This document shows, piece after piece, positions 26,466 to 35,346 of a DNA stretch of 64,000 nt; position 1 is the stretch's first letter, and every line of letters starts with the position of its first letter. The notes under the pieces were generated by a model. The model was given only the letters and a program-made list of their open reading frames with translations. It was not told the DNA's origin and searched no databases. The translations under genes were made by a program, and so were the position numbers. Where the stretch lies: positions 1-64,000 of the forward strand of contig NZ_LLYA01000057.1 of NCBI RefSeq assembly GCF_001440415.1, given 5' to 3'. Origin of the DNA: Bradyrhizobium retamae. Lineage in GTDB: Bacteria; Pseudomonadota; Alphaproteobacteria; Rhizobiales; Xanthobacteraceae.

Positions 26466-27872
26466 TTAACGCCATTCTCTGACGTCAACGAAATGCCCCG
26501 CGATCGCCGCAGCCGCAGCCATCGCCGGCGATACCAGGTGGGTGCGGCCCTTGAAGCCCTGGCGGCCCTCGAAATTGCGGTTCGAGGTCGAGGCGCAGCG
26601 CTCTTCCGGCCTCAGCTTGTCTGGGTTCATCGCAAGGCACATCGAGCAGCCCGGCTCGCGCCACTCGAAACCGGCCTTGATGAAGATCTTGTCGAGGCCT
26701 TCGGCTTCCGCCTGCTCCTTCACGATGCCGGAGCCGGGCACGATCATCGCATTGACGCTGGCGCTGACGGTCTTGCCCTCGGCGATCTTTGCGGCTGCGC
26801 GCAGATCCTCGATGCGGCCGTTGGTGCAGGAGCCAATGAAGACGCGATCGAGCTTGATGTCGGTGATCTTCGTTCCCGCCGTCAGGCCCATATATTTCAG
26901 CGCACGGTGTTTCGAGAGCCGCTTGGCCTCGTCCTCGATCTTGTCGGGGTCAGGAACGAAGCCCGAGATCGAAACCACGTCCTCGGGCGAGGTACCCCAA
27001 GTCACGATCGGCGGCAGTTTTGCCGCGTCCAGCCGGATCTCGTGATCGAAATGCGCGCCCTCGTCGGAACGCAGCTTGTCCCAATAGCGCATCGCGGCGT
27101 CCCAATCGGCGCCCTTCGGCGATTTCGGACGGCCCTTGAGGAACTCGAACGCCTTTTCATCTGGCGCGACCAGGCCGGCGCGGGCGCCGCCTTCGATCGA
27201 CATGTTGCAGACCGTCATGCGGCCTTCCATCGTCAGCGCGCGGATCGCATCGCCGGCATATTCCAGCACGTAGCCGGTGCCGCCCGCGGTGCCGATCTCG
27301 CCGATGATGGCGAGGATGACGTCCTTGCCGGTGACGCCGTCGGGCAACTTGCCGTCGACCACCGCGCGCATGTTCTTCGCCTTCTTCTGGATCAGCGTTT
27401 GCGTCGCCAGCACGTGTTCGACCTCCGAGGTGCCGATGCCGTGCGCTAGCGCGCCGAACGCGCCATGGGTGGAGGTGTGGCTGTCACCGCAGACGATGGT
27501 GGTGCCGGGCAGGGTAAAGCCCTGCTCGGGGCCGATCACGTGCACGATGCCCTGGCGCTTGTCGAACTCGTTGTAATATTCGATGCCGAATTCCTTCGCG
27601 TTCTCCGCCAGCGCCTTGATCTGCTCGGCGCTCTCAGGATCGGGATTGGGCTTGGTGCGATCGGTCGTCGGCACGTTGTGGTCGACGACGGCGAGCGTCT
27701 TCTCCGGCGCGCGAACCTTGCGCCCCGTCGCGCGCAGGCCTTCGAACGCCTGCGGCGAAGTCACTTCATGAACGAGATGGCGGTCGATATAGAGCAGACA
27801 AGTGCCGTCTTCGGCTTCGTGCACCAGATGGTCATTCCAGATCTTGTCGTACAGCGTGGTCGGTTTGGACAT
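26466..27872 (-). CDS. leuC: 3-isopropylmalate dehydratase large subunit
   Basis: 468 residues. Aconitase-family [4Fe-4S] enzyme of leucine synthesis; works with LeuD. The Cys ligands are in [10 protein letters not shown] and in the GCSMC motif ([11 protein letters not shown]). Other marks are [20 protein letters not shown] and NRNFEGRQG. The start at 27872 ([15 protein letters not shown]) is the conserved N-terminus, with GGAG nine bases upstream; a longer frame to 27926 is not supported. Confidence 0.97.
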   Translation of the reverse strand: MSKPTTLYDKIWNDHLVHEAEDGTCLLYIDRHLVHEVTSPQAFEGLRATGRKVRAPEKTLAVVDHNVPTTDRTKPNPDPESAEQIKALAENAKEFGIEYYNEFDKRQGIVHVIGPEQGFTLPGTTIVCGDSHTSTHGAFGALAHGIGTSEVEHVLATQTLIQKKAKNMRAVVDGKLPDGVTGKDVILAIIGEIGTAGGTGYVLEYAGDAIRALTMEGRMTVCNMSIEGGARAGLVAPDEKAFEFLKGRPKSPKGADWDAAMRYWDKLRSDEGAHFDHEIRLDAAKLPPIVTWGTSPEDVVSISGFVPDPDKIEDEAKRLSKHRALKYMGLTAGTKITDIKLDRVFIGSCTNGRIEDLRAAAKIAEGKTVSASVNAMIVPGSGIVKEQAEAEGLDKIFIKAGFEWREPGCSMCLAMNPDKLRPEERCASTSNRNFEGRQGFKGRTHLVSPAMAAAAAIAGHFVDVREWR

Positions 27873-28214
27873 GAGCGTAAGCTCCAAAGGAAATTCTGTG
27901 TGAGCGGTTAAGCGCGAAAGGCGCAAGCAACAGACGTCGCAGCGTCAAGCTGCGCGCGTAAGCTCGGACGTGGCCGACGTCGTGAACCGCCCGAAGAAGC
28001 GGCCAGGCAGCCGCGAGCGGTCGTCGATGACGACGAGCTGAGCGGTGCCGAAGGCGGCGCTGGTGCGATCTAGAACCATTCTGATTTTCTAACACAGGGG
28101 CCGCGGCTGCCACAATCAATCGATTGGGCAGGGGGCATGATCTAGATAGGCATGGCGCAACAAAAAAGCGCGGAGCAAGACCCCGCGCTTTTGTCGCATC
28201 CCTTGCGGGAAAAG
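27873..28214. other. leuC upstream region, no gene called
   Basis: 342 bp between the leuC start and the rplS stop. It contains the rplS terminator (28164-28192) and presumably the leuC promoter. A 44-codon minus-strand frame (27945-28079, MVLDRTSAAFG start) is the only small ORF; it has few Leu codons, so it is not a leader peptide of the leucine-attenuation type, and I do not call it. Confidence 0.5.
28164..28192 (-). terminator. rho-independent terminator after rplS
   Basis: Minus strand AAAAGCGCGG and CCGCGCTTTT pair over a 9-base loop and are followed by further T. It lies 23 bp beyond the rplS stop and ends the trmD-rplS transcript. Confidence 0.9.
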
Positions 28215-28595
28215 TTACTCGCCGACGGCGGCGGCGCGGTCCTGCTTCTCGACGATGCGGGCCGACTTGCCGCGCAGGCTGCGCAGGTAATACAGCTTGG
28301 CGCGGCGCACCTTGCCGCGGCGCACCACCTTGATCGAGTCGATCATCGGCGACATCACCGGGAACACGCGCTCCACGCCTTCGCCGTAGGAAATCTTGCG
28401 GACGGTGAAGCTCTCGTTGAGCCCGCCGCCGGAACGGCCGATGCAAACGCCTTCATAGGCCTGCACGCGGGTGCGCTCGCCTTCGACCACCTTGACGTTG
28501 ACGATCACGGTATCGCCGGGGCCGAATTCGGGGATCGACTTGGTCGCCGACAGTTTTTCGAATTGCTCTTTTTCGAGCTGTTGAATGAGGTTCAT
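28215..28595 (-). CDS. rplS: 50S ribosomal protein L19
   Basis: 126 residues. The family signature [23 protein letters not shown], then [35 protein letters not shown] and [18 protein letters not shown] are intact. The start at 28595 ([11 protein letters not shown]) is the conserved N-terminus. It is last in the trmD-rplS unit, 108 bp after trmD. Confidence 0.98.
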   Translation of the reverse strand: MNLIQQLEKEQFEKLSATKSIPEFGPGDTVIVNVKVVEGERTRVQAYEGVCIGRSGGGLNESFTVRKISYGEGVERVFPVMSPMIDSIKVVRRGKVRRAKLYYLRSLRGKSARIVEKQDRAAAVGE

Positions 28596-28703
28596 TGAAA
28601 TCTCCATCGGCGGCGCGCCCAGCCTTCCGGGGGCTGCGCAAACGTCCATCTATCCTGCGCGTGTGCGGATTTGGCGCTCGTATAAGGCATCGGGCCGCGC
28701 TTG

Positions 28704-29429
28704 TCACCCGTCTGTCGTGCTTTTTGTGCCTTTTTGGCCACCCCTCGCCGCCCATAGATCCGGCCGCCGCGTCCGGGTCAGGGCCTCGGCTTCGGCCCTA
28801 CGCCAGGCCGCCACCTTGGCATGATCGCCGGAGATGAGGATTTCGGGGATGCCGCGGCCCTCGAACTCCTGCGGCCGAGTAAATTGGGGGTATTCCAGTA
28901 ATCCTTCGGAGAAGCTTTCGTCTACCCCCGAGGTCTGCTTGCCCATCACCCCCGGCAACAGCCGTACGCAAGCGTCGATCAGGGCCATCGCGGCGATTTC
29001 GCCGCCTGACAGCACGTAGTCGCCGACCGAGACCTCTTCGAGGTTCCGTGCCTCGATGACCCGCTGATCGATCCCCTCGAACCGGCCGCAGACGATCAGG
29101 GGCCCGGGTCCTGCGGCAAATTCGACAACCATGGACTGGGTCAATGGCCGACCCCGCGGGCTCATCAGAAGGCGCGGCCGATCGGGAGAGATCTCCGCAG
29201 CATCGATCGCCGCCGCCAGCACGTCGGCCCGCAGCACCATGCCGGGGCCGCCGCCGGCCGGGGTATCGTCGACGCTGCGATGCTTGTCGGTCGCAGAATC
29301 CCTGATGTCGCGCGCCTCTAGCGCCCACAGCCCGGACGCCAGCGCCTTGCCCGCCAGGCTGACGCCAAGCGGCCCGGGAAACATCTCGGGGAAGAGGGTG
29401 AGGACGGTGGCGCGCCAGGCGGTGGTCAT
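28704..29429 (-). CDS. trmD: tRNA (guanine-37-N1)-methyltransferase
   Basis: 241 residues. It methylates G37 next to the anticodon using S-adenosylmethionine, with a trefoil-knot fold. Motifs seen are [11 protein letters not shown], the [16 protein letters not shown] loop, [14 protein letters not shown] and the knot segment [19 protein letters not shown]. The C-terminus is about normal length. Its upstream region at 29430-29528 is shared with the divergent marR gene, and the palindrome there may place it under MarR control. Confidence 0.97.
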   Translation of the reverse strand: MTTAWRATVLTLFPEMFPGPLGVSLAGKALASGLWALEARDIRDSATDKHRSVDDTPAGGGPGMVLRADVLAAAIDAAEISPDRPRLLMSPRGRPLTQSMVVEFAAGPGPLIVCGRFEGIDQRVIEARNLEEVSVGDYVLSGGEIAAMALIDACVRLLPGVMGKQTSGVDESFSEGLLEYPQFTRPQEFEGRGIPEILISGDHAKVAAWRRAEAEALTRTRRPDLWAARGGQKGTKSTTDG

Positions 29430-29476
29430 GCATCCTGCATCGCGCGTCAGGCATCAGAAATCAAATCGGCAATATA

Positions 29477-29515
29477 GTTGACTAGGAAACTAATTCTGAT
29501 AGTTTTCTAGTCAAC
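29477..29515. promoter_or_regulatory. MarR-type operator palindrome with overlapping divergent promoters
   Basis: GTTGACTAGGAAACTA (29477-29492) and TAGTTTTCTAGTCAAC (29500-29515) are inverted copies with one mismatch and a 7-base centre. On each strand TTGACT is followed after exactly 16 bases by TAGTTT, a -35/-10 like pair. The plus-strand pair would serve marR (ATG at 29529), and the minus-strand pair would serve trmD (start 29429). The symmetry is seen; the promoters and the identity of the bound protein are inferred. Confidence 0.65.
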
Positions 29516-29528
29516 CAATGGGGCTGGT

Positions 29529-29990
29529 ATGAGAAAAGCACGTCACGTCAGCAACCTCGAAGACCATCTCGGCTACTGGATCCGCTACGTCTCCAACCAG
29601 GTCTCCCACGCCTTCAGCCTCAAGGTCGAGGCGCGTGGCGTGACGGTCGCCGAATGGGTGATATTGCGCGAACTTTACGGGCGGGATTCCGTCGCGCCAA
29701 GCGCACTTGCAGACCGGCTCGGCATGACGCGGGGCGCGATCTCAAAGCTTGCCGACCGGCTGCAAGCCAAGACGTTGGTAACGCGCACGGCCGGCAAGGC
29801 CGATCGCCGCTATCAAGAACTCGTGCTCACGGCGGCCGGCCGTGCGCTGGTTCCGGAGTTGTCTGACCTTGCCGACCAGAACGATGCCGAATTTTTCGGA
29901 AACCTGAAATCAGCAGATCGCGCGACCCTTGAACGCATCATGCAGGAAATCGTGCGCCGGCGCGGCCTGCGCACGGTGCCGATCGATTAG
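29529..29990 (+). CDS. MarR-family transcriptional regulator
   Basis: 153 residues. The winged helix is visible: helix-turn-helix VAPSALADRLGMTRGAISKLADRLQ, then wing ARTAGKADRRYQELVLTAAGRALV. N-terminal and C-terminal helices form the dimer. It probably binds the palindrome 14 bp upstream of its start and so controls itself, and perhaps trmD on the other strand. DUF1398 follows 27 bp downstream. The ligand is unknown. Confidence 0.9.
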   Translation: MRKARHVSNLEDHLGYWIRYVSNQVSHAFSLKVEARGVTVAEWVILRELYGRDSVAPSALADRLGMTRGAISKLADRLQAKTLVTRTAGKADRRYQELVLTAAGRALVPELSDLADQNDAEFFGNLKSADRATLERIMQEIVRRRGLRTVPID

Positions 29991-30017
29991 TTCATCCGCA
30001 ATCCAACAGGAGAAGCC

Positions 30018-30419
30018 ATGCAAGAGAAGGTCATCCGAACTATGCAGGAATGCACCGACGGGTCGGATCATGAACGCATCAGTTTCCCCGAAGTGGTGAT
30101 GAAACTGACGCAGGCAGGCGTCGAGCGCTATCATGCCGACCTGCTCCGCGCCGAGAAGATCTACTATCTGCCGTCGGGTGAATCGCATCGTGTTCAGGCC
30201 GCACAAATAGAAGCAGTACCGGCGATGGTGTTCACGGCAGATGGCGTCGCCGCCGCGGTGCGGGCGATTCAGACGCAGCAAATCAGGTACCGTGAATTCT
30301 GCGAGCGCATCGCGCAGGCTGGGTGCGTCGGCTATATGGTGTCGCTCACGGGCCGGCGCGCAGTGTATTACGGCCGAAGCGGCGACAGTTACGTCGAGCC
30401 GTTTCCTGCGGCGGCCTGA
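30018..30419 (+). CDS. DUF1398-family protein
   Basis: 133 residues. [22 protein letters not shown] and [24 protein letters not shown] match the family of E. coli YbcV-like small proteins, of unknown function. The end includes [19 protein letters not shown]. It sits 27 bp after marR and is most likely its target or partner. Its last 31 bases overlap the end of rimM on the other strand. Confidence 0.84.
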   Translation: MQEKVIRTMQECTDGSDHERISFPEVVMKLTQAGVERYHADLLRAEKIYYLPSGESHRVQAAQIEAVPAMVFTADGVAAAVRAIQTQQIRYREFCERIAQAGCVGYMVSLTGRRAVYYGRSGDSYVEPFPAAA

Positions 30420-30925
30420 TCGTCGCCCTCGATTTCCTGCGGCAGGTCGATCACCACGCGGCCACTGGTCAGATCGACCGTCGGCACGACTGCATTGGTG
30501 AACGGCAGCAGCATAGTGGCGCCTTGCGGAGGCGCGATCTCGATAATGTCGCCGGCCCCGAAATTGTGAATCGCAATCACACGGCCGAGCGGCTCGCCCG
30601 CAGCGTTGACGGCGGCAAGTCCGATCAGGTCGGCGTGGTAATACTCGCCCTCGTCAGTCTCAGGCAATTTGTCGCGGGTGACATAGAGCTCGAGGCCATT
30701 GAGGCGCTCGGCGTCCTCGCGGGTGGCGATGCCCTTCAGCGTCGCCACCAGATGGTCTTTGGCCTCGCGGACATGCGTCACCTCGAATTGGCGCGCGCCG
30801 TCTTTTGTCATCAGCGGGCCGTAGTGTTTTACGGCCAGCGGATCCTCGGTGAACGTCCACAGTTTCACCGCGCCGCGCACGCCATGCGCGGCGCCGATAC
30901 GGGCGACGCAAATCGGTGTTTTCAC
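30389..30925 (-). CDS. rimM: ribosome maturation factor RimM
   Basis: 178 residues. It assists 30S subunit maturation by binding ribosomal protein S19. The N-terminal RimM domain has [19 protein letters not shown]; residues ~92 onward form the PRC-barrel domain with [21 protein letters not shown]. The stop lies inside the DUF1398 gene on the opposite strand, so the two overlap tail-to-tail by 31 bp. rpsP is 19 bp upstream. Confidence 0.95.
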   Translation of the reverse strand: MKTPICVARIGAAHGVRGAVKLWTFTEDPLAVKHYGPLMTKDGARQFEVTHVREAKDHLVATLKGIATREDAERLNGLELYVTRDKLPETDEGEYYHADLIGLAAVNAAGEPLGRVIAIHNFGAGDIIEIAPPQGATMLLPFTNAVVPTVDLTSGRVVIDLPQEIEGDDQAAAGNGST

Positions 30926-30944
30926 CGTCGCGCGCCGCTAAGCC

Positions 30945-31277
30945 TTACGCCTTCGCGGCGGCTTCGGCGCGAGCCTTGCGCTCCTTGCGCGGCACGGCCT
31001 TTTCCGGGTTGTTGCGGGCGGGGCGCTTGACGACACCGGCCGCATCCAGGAAGCGCGTCACGCGATCCGACGGCTGCGCGCCCTTGGCGAGCCAGGACTT
31101 CACCTTGTCCATGTCGAGCTTCAGCCGCGATTCATTGTCCTTCGGCAGCAGCGGATTGAAATGGCCGAGACGCTCGATGAAGCGGCCGTCGCGGGGAAAG
31201 CGCGAGTCGGCGACGACGACGTGATAAACCGGACGCTTCTTGGTGCCTGCGCGAGCGAGGCGGATAACGACTGACAT
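30945..31277 (-). CDS. rpsP: 30S ribosomal protein S16
   Basis: 110 residues. [38 protein letters not shown] is the conserved S16 N-terminus; only its first 20 are needed to name it. The end is a basic Ala/Lys-rich tail common in alphaproteobacteria. It lies between ffh and rimM on the minus strand. Confidence 0.98.
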   Translation of the reverse strand: MSVVIRLARAGTKKRPVYHVVVADSRFPRDGRFIERLGHFNPLLPKDNESRLKLDMDKVKSWLAKGAQPSDRVTRFLDAAGVVKRPARNNPEKAVPRKERKARAEAAAKA

Positions 31278-31327
31278 TTAGTTCTCCTGAGTGTGGGTTA
31301 ATTGAAAGTCTGTTGGTTGTTCGATTC

Positions 31328-31408
31328 GTCATTGCGAGGAGCGATGGATTGCTTCGCGGAGCCTGTCATCGGGCCGGCCAGAGGCCGGACCCGTTGGCTC
31401 GCAATGAC
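31328..31408. repeat. dispersed palindromic repeat (GTCATTGCGAG type)
   Basis: The ends GTCATTGCGAG and CTCGCAATGAC are inverted copies. Inside are GATGGATTGCTTCGCGGAGC and, on the other strand, a CCAACGGGTC..CCCGATGACAG core also found in the elements at 34525-34638 and 55583-55716. It lies between rpsP and ffh. Confidence 0.78.
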
Positions 31409-31415
31409 GGCGTCC

Positions 31416-32966
31416 TCATTTCTTCTTCCCCGGAAAGCCGCCGAGGCCCGGCAAAGTCGGCTTGCCGCTCAGCCCGGTAAGTCCCGGCAGATTCGGCAAT
31501 CCCTGGCGCAGGCCGGTGGGAAGGTCCTTCGGTAAATTTGGCAGGCCGCCCGGGCCAGTGCCGCCCTGCATCTTGTCCGCCAGCGCCTTCATCTCTTCCG
31601 GCGAGGGCGGCTTCATGCCGCCGCCAAAACCCATCGCCTGCGCGATGCCGGCGAGCGGGCCGCGCTTGCCCGAACCCATCGCCTTCATCATGTCGGCCAT
31701 GTTCCGGTGCATCTTCAGGAGCTTGTTGACCTGCTCGACATTCTGGCCGGCGCCGGCGGCGATGCGCTTCTTGCGGCTGGCTTTCAAAATGTCCGGGTTC
31801 TTGCGCTCAGCCCGCGTCATCGAATCGATGATCGCGACCTGGCGCTTCAAAATCTTCTCGTCGATGCCGGCTGCCGCAATCTGGTTCTTCATCTTGGCAA
31901 TGCCCGGCATCATGCCCATCAAGCCGCTGATGCCGCCCATATTCGCCATCTGCAGCAACTGCTCGCGCATGTCGTTGAGGTCGAACTGACCCTTGCGCAT
32001 CCGCTCGGCGGTGCGCGCGGCCTTTTCGGCGTCGATATTCGCCGCCGCGCGTTCGACCAGCGACACCACGTCGCCCATGCCGAGGATGCGGCCGGCGATG
32101 CGGCTGGGGTGAAAATCTTCCAGCGCATCGGTCTTTTCGCCGGTGCCGATCAGCTTGATCGGCTTTCCCGTGACCGCGCGCATCGACAGCGCGGCGCCGC
32201 CGCGGCCGTCGCCGTCAACGCGCGTCAGCACGATGCCGGTGAGGCCGACGCGCTGATCGAAGGCGCGCGCAAGGTTGACCGCGTCCTGGCCGGTCAGGGA
32301 GTCCGCGACCAGCAGCACTTCATGCGGATTGGCCGTGGCTTTGATCTCGGCCGCCTCGCTCATCATCTCTTCGTCGAGCGTGGTGCGGCCGGCGGTGTCG
32401 AGCAGCACCACGTCGTAGCCGCCGAGCTTGCCGGCTTCGAGTGCGCGTTTTGCAATTTGCGCCGGCTTCTGCCCCGTCACGATCGGCAGCGTCGGAATGT
32501 CGAGGTCGCGCCCCAGCACGGCCAGTTGCTCCATCGCCGCCGGGCGGTAGATGTCGAGCGAGGCCATCAGCACCTTGCGCTTGTCGCGCTGGGTCATGCG
32601 GCGGGCGAGTTTTGCGGTGGTGGTGGTCTTGCCGGAGCCCTGCAGGCCGACCATCATGATCGCGACCGGCGGCACCGCGTTGAGATCGATGGTCTGGCCA
32701 TCAGCGCCAAGGGTGGCGACCAGTTCGTCATGGACGATCTTGACCACCATCTGGCCGGGCGTGACCGATTTGACGACGGTGGCGCCGACCGCCTGCTCGC
32801 GGACGCGCTCGATGAAGCTTCGGACCACCTCAAGCGCGACGTCGGCTTCCAGCAGCGCGCGACGCACCTCGCGCATCGCGGCGTCGACGTCGGCCTCCGA
32901 CAGCGAACCGCGGCCCGTCAGCCGATCGAGTATCCCACCGAGCTTTTCCGACAGATTGTCGAACAA
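31416..32966 (-). CDS. ffh: signal recognition particle protein Ffh
   Basis: 516 residues. It binds signal peptides and 4.5S RNA and docks with FtsY to target membrane proteins co-translationally. N domain, then G1 MVGLQGSGKTTTTAKLA, DIYRPAA, G3 LDTAGRTT, G4-like TRVDGDGRGG, and a Met-rich M domain from about 330 (MMPGIAKMKNQ, MTRAERKNP, SGKRGP). The C-terminal tail is extended and Leu-Pro-Gly rich (LPNLPGLTGLSG, LPGLGGFPGKKK). It lies 138 bp upstream of rpsP, with a repeat element between. Confidence 0.97.
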   Translation of the reverse strand: MFDNLSEKLGGILDRLTGRGSLSEADVDAAMREVRRALLEADVALEVVRSFIERVREQAVGATVVKSVTPGQMVVKIVHDELVATLGADGQTIDLNAVPPVAIMMVGLQGSGKTTTTAKLARRMTQRDKRKVLMASLDIYRPAAMEQLAVLGRDLDIPTLPIVTGQKPAQIAKRALEAGKLGGYDVVLLDTAGRTTLDEEMMSEAAEIKATANPHEVLLVADSLTGQDAVNLARAFDQRVGLTGIVLTRVDGDGRGGAALSMRAVTGKPIKLIGTGEKTDALEDFHPSRIAGRILGMGDVVSLVERAAANIDAEKAARTAERMRKGQFDLNDMREQLLQMANMGGISGLMGMMPGIAKMKNQIAAAGIDEKILKRQVAIIDSMTRAERKNPDILKASRKKRIAAGAGQNVEQVNKLLKMHRNMADMMKAMGSGKRGPLAGIAQAMGFGGGMKPPSPEEMKALADKMQGGTGPGGLPNLPKDLPTGLRQGLPNLPGLTGLSGKPTLPGLGGFPGKKK

Positions 32967-33457
32967 TGCCGTTGTCCTTTGTCCTGCACGCGGCAGGCGC
33001 TGTCTAACCCACCGCCGTCATACTCCGCGAAAGCGGGGTATCCAGCACGCCGCAGCCTCTCGGTTTAAACGAGCTGCTCTGGGATACTGGATCAGCCGCC
33101 TGCGCGGGTGATGACGACGTATGCGCTCTGGCGCAAAACGCCAAAACGATATTCCAAACACTTTCGCGCCCGAGGGCGCATCGCGCTGTCGGGCGTTGGC
33201 CTCCGGTCTCATGGACCGGGCGGCGGGTCGAAAAGAACGTCTTTCCGAGAAAGTGGGCGGGTTAAACCCTTGGATGGGGTGAAAGTCAAGGAGAAACTAG
33301 GGCATACTGCCCTGCGATTGAGGCGTAAGGCTTTGACATGGTTGTATTTTCTAAGATGAAGGGGCGGCGATCAGGCTTCCTTTCGTCGCATGTTCCAAGT
33401 TGAACCCGCACACGCCATATAACGCCCCATGTCTCTTGCGCTCTCCTGCCTGTCGTG
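32967..33457. other. 491-bp intergenic region with a repeat element
   Basis: The first part holds a palindromic element (33017-33115). The remainder (33116-33457) has no convincing gene; small open frames exist in both directions without good starts. AGGGCATACTGCCCT at about 33299 is a small hairpin of unknown role. Confidence 0.55.
33017..33115. repeat. dispersed palindromic repeat (GTATCCAGYACGCCGC type)
   Basis: It begins GTCATACTCCGCGAAAGCGG and ends TGATGAC, with GGTATCCAGCACGCCGC then TCTCGGTT inside, and GGGATACTGGATCAGC later. The first half matches the reverse complement of the right half of the element at 55583-55716 (GGTATCCAGTACGCCGC then TCTCGGTT), so two copies of one family are present in this window. 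Confidence 0.82.
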
Positions 33458-34522
33458 ATGTCCATTACCCGCCGCCGCGTCTTTGCAGTGCTCGCCGGGG
33501 CCACCACGGCCATCGGTGTGCCGTCTGTCTGGATCAGCAACATGAAGACCTATGAAGGCCCCGTCTCCGACCACTTCGACGGTACGCGCTTCTTTGATCC
33601 CGACGGCGTACCCCCAAGATCATTGGCGGAGGTGCTACGCTGGCAGTTCGGCACCGACCGCAAGCGCGCGAGCTGGCCGGATTGGGTGCCGAATGCGCAG
33701 AGCGATACGCCGCCGGCGCGGGTGTCCGGCGACAAGGTGCGGCTGTCCTTTGTCGGCCATGTCTCCTGGCTGATCCAGACGCGGGATCTCAATATTCTCG
33801 TCGATCCCGTGTGGTCGCCGCGGGCCTCGCCGGTTTCATGGGCCGGGCCGCACCGGCACAATGATCCCGGCATTGCATTCGACGCGCTGCCCAAGATCGA
33901 CGTCGCGCTGGTGTCGCATGGCCACTACGACCATCTCGATGTTGCGACGCTGTCGAAACTTACCGGAAAGTTTTCGCCGCGCGTGATCACGCCGCTTGGC
34001 AACGACATCACCATGCGCGATGCGGATGCGGCGATCAAAGCCGAGGCGTTCGACTGGCAGGATCGGGTCGACCTCGGCAATGGCATAGCGGTGACGCTAG
34101 TGCCGACGCGGCACTGGTCGGCGCGCGGCCTGTTCGATCGCAACAAGGCGCTGTGGGCGAGTTTTGTGCTGGAGACGCCGGCCGGCAAACTCTACATCGT
34201 CTGCGATTCCGGTTACGGCGAAGGGACGCATTTCCGCCGCGTAGCCGAGCAGCATGGCCCGCTGCGGCTGGCGATATTACCGATCGGCGCCTATGAACCG
34301 CGCTGGTTCATGAAGGATCAGCACATGAATCCGGCTGATGCGGTGAAGGCGCTGGTCGATTGCGGCGCGCAAGAAGCGCTGGCGCATCATCACGGCACGT
34401 TCCAGCTCACCGATGAGGCGATCGACGCGCCGGTCAATGCATTGGCCGACGCGCTGAAGGAGGCGAAGATTCCGCCGGAGCGGTTCTGCGCGCTGAAGCC
34501 GGGGCAGGTGGTGGAGATTTAG
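33458..34522 (+). CDS. MBL-fold metallohydrolase, probably exported
   Basis: 354 residues. The N-terminus (SITRRRVFAVLAGATTAIG) is a Tat-like or lipoprotein-like export signal. The metallo-beta-lactamase motif SHGHYDHLD carries the zinc ligands, followed by TRHWSARGLFDRNKALW and HHHGTFQL near the end. It resembles the NAPE-PLD / UlaG-like group in sequence arrangement. The substrate is unknown. The start at 33458 was taken as ATG; a GTG lies three bases before. Confidence 0.85.
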   Translation: MSITRRRVFAVLAGATTAIGVPSVWISNMKTYEGPVSDHFDGTRFFDPDGVPPRSLAEVLRWQFGTDRKRASWPDWVPNAQSDTPPARVSGDKVRLSFVGHVSWLIQTRDLNILVDPVWSPRASPVSWAGPHRHNDPGIAFDALPKIDVALVSHGHYDHLDVATLSKLTGKFSPRVITPLGNDITMRDADAAIKAEAFDWQDRVDLGNGIAVTLVPTRHWSARGLFDRNKALWASFVLETPAGKLYIVCDSGYGEGTHFRRVAEQHGPLRLAILPIGAYEPRWFMKDQHMNPADAVKALVDCGAQEALAHHHGTFQLTDEAIDAPVNALADALKEAKIPPERFCALKPGQVVEI

Positions 34523-34524
34523 GC

Positions 34525-34638
34525 GTCATTGCGAGCCAACGGGTCGCGCGAATGCGCGCCCGATGACAGCTCCGCGAAGCAATCCATGGTGCCACAAGGA
34601 AGTATGGATTGCTTCGTCGCTTCGCTCGTCGCAATGAC
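34525..34638. repeat. dispersed palindromic repeat (GTCATTGCGAG type)
   Basis: GTCATTGCGAGCCAACGGGT starts it and CGTCGCAATGAC ends it, with CGCGCGAATGCGCGCC in the middle. It shares the CCAACGGGTC...CCCGATGACAG core with the elements at 31328-31408 and 55583-55716, and it lies between the MBL and SIMPL genes. Confidence 0.8.
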
Positions 34639-34645
34639 GGCAGCA

Positions 34646-35341
34646 CTACTCCTTCGGCTTGATCGCCCAGGACACGAGTACCGTCACCGAGAGCGTCTCC
34701 TCGCCTTGCGCCACCGGTGCGCCGGCGGCCATGGGGGCTGCCATCTTCCCGCGATGTAGCGGCACGGGTGCACCTTCCTCGGTAATGCTGAGGGGTTCGC
34801 CGAGCGTGACGCCGGCAGTCTTGGCGTAAATCTCGGCCTTGCGGCGGGCGTCCGCGACCGCTTTCTCGCGGGCCTCGTCGAGATATTTGGATGCCTGCGT
34901 CACGCTGAAGTGGATGCCGCCGACGTCATTGGCGCCGGCGCCGACCAGCGCGTCGATCACGTTCGCAACTTTGGTCACGTCGCGGATCTTGACCGTGACG
35001 CGGTTGCTGGCGCGATAGCCGACGATGGGCGAGGGGCCGGCGCGATTTGGCGCAAATTGCGGCTGCAGCGACAGCCGCGAAGTCTGGTAGTCCTTCTCTT
35101 CGATGCCGGCGCCCTTCAGCGCCAGCAGCACCTTGCCCATCGCCGCGTTGTTGGCGTCCGACGCCTCGCGCGCGGTCTTGGCGTCCGACGTCACGCCGCC
35201 GTCGATCTGGGCCTGGTCGGGCGCCACCGATACGTTCGCCTCGCCGGTCACGGAGATCGCGGGCGGCGGCACTGTCTGCGCCAGCGCCGGCGTGGCGAGC
35301 CACGTCGCTGCAACGACGGCAAGGGCAAGCGGGTGTTTCAT
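34646..35341 (-). CDS. SIMPL-domain (DUF541) secreted protein
   Basis: 231 residues. A signal peptide ends near TPALAQT. The mature part has ISVTGEANVSVAPDQAQIDGG, then a SIMPL core with GVTSDAKTAREAS and the late segment AKTAGVTLGEPLSITEEG. Family members are periplasmic or outer-membrane, with unclear function. The start at 35341 follows GAGGTG; a GTG three codons earlier is possible. It ends 5 bp downstream of the GyrI-like gene, so the two are one unit. Confidence 0.9.
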   Translation of the reverse strand: MKHPLALAVVAATWLATPALAQTVPPPAISVTGEANVSVAPDQAQIDGGVTSDAKTAREASDANNAAMGKVLLALKGAGIEEKDYQTSRLSLQPQFAPNRAGPSPIVGYRASNRVTVKIRDVTKVANVIDALVGAGANDVGGIHFSVTQASKYLDEAREKAVADARRKAEIYAKTAGVTLGEPLSITEEGAPVPLHRGKMAAPMAAGAPVAQGEETLSVTVLVSWAIKPKE

Positions 35342-35346
35342 CCCGA

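Noticed and set aside
27945..28079. 44-codon frame upstream of leuC (possible leader peptide)
   Set aside because: Few Leu codons, no attenuator-like hairpin pair and no good ribosome-binding site; insufficient support.
31707..33068. 453-codon open frame opposite ffh
   Set aside because: Antisense shadow of ffh with low-complexity composition and no family signal.
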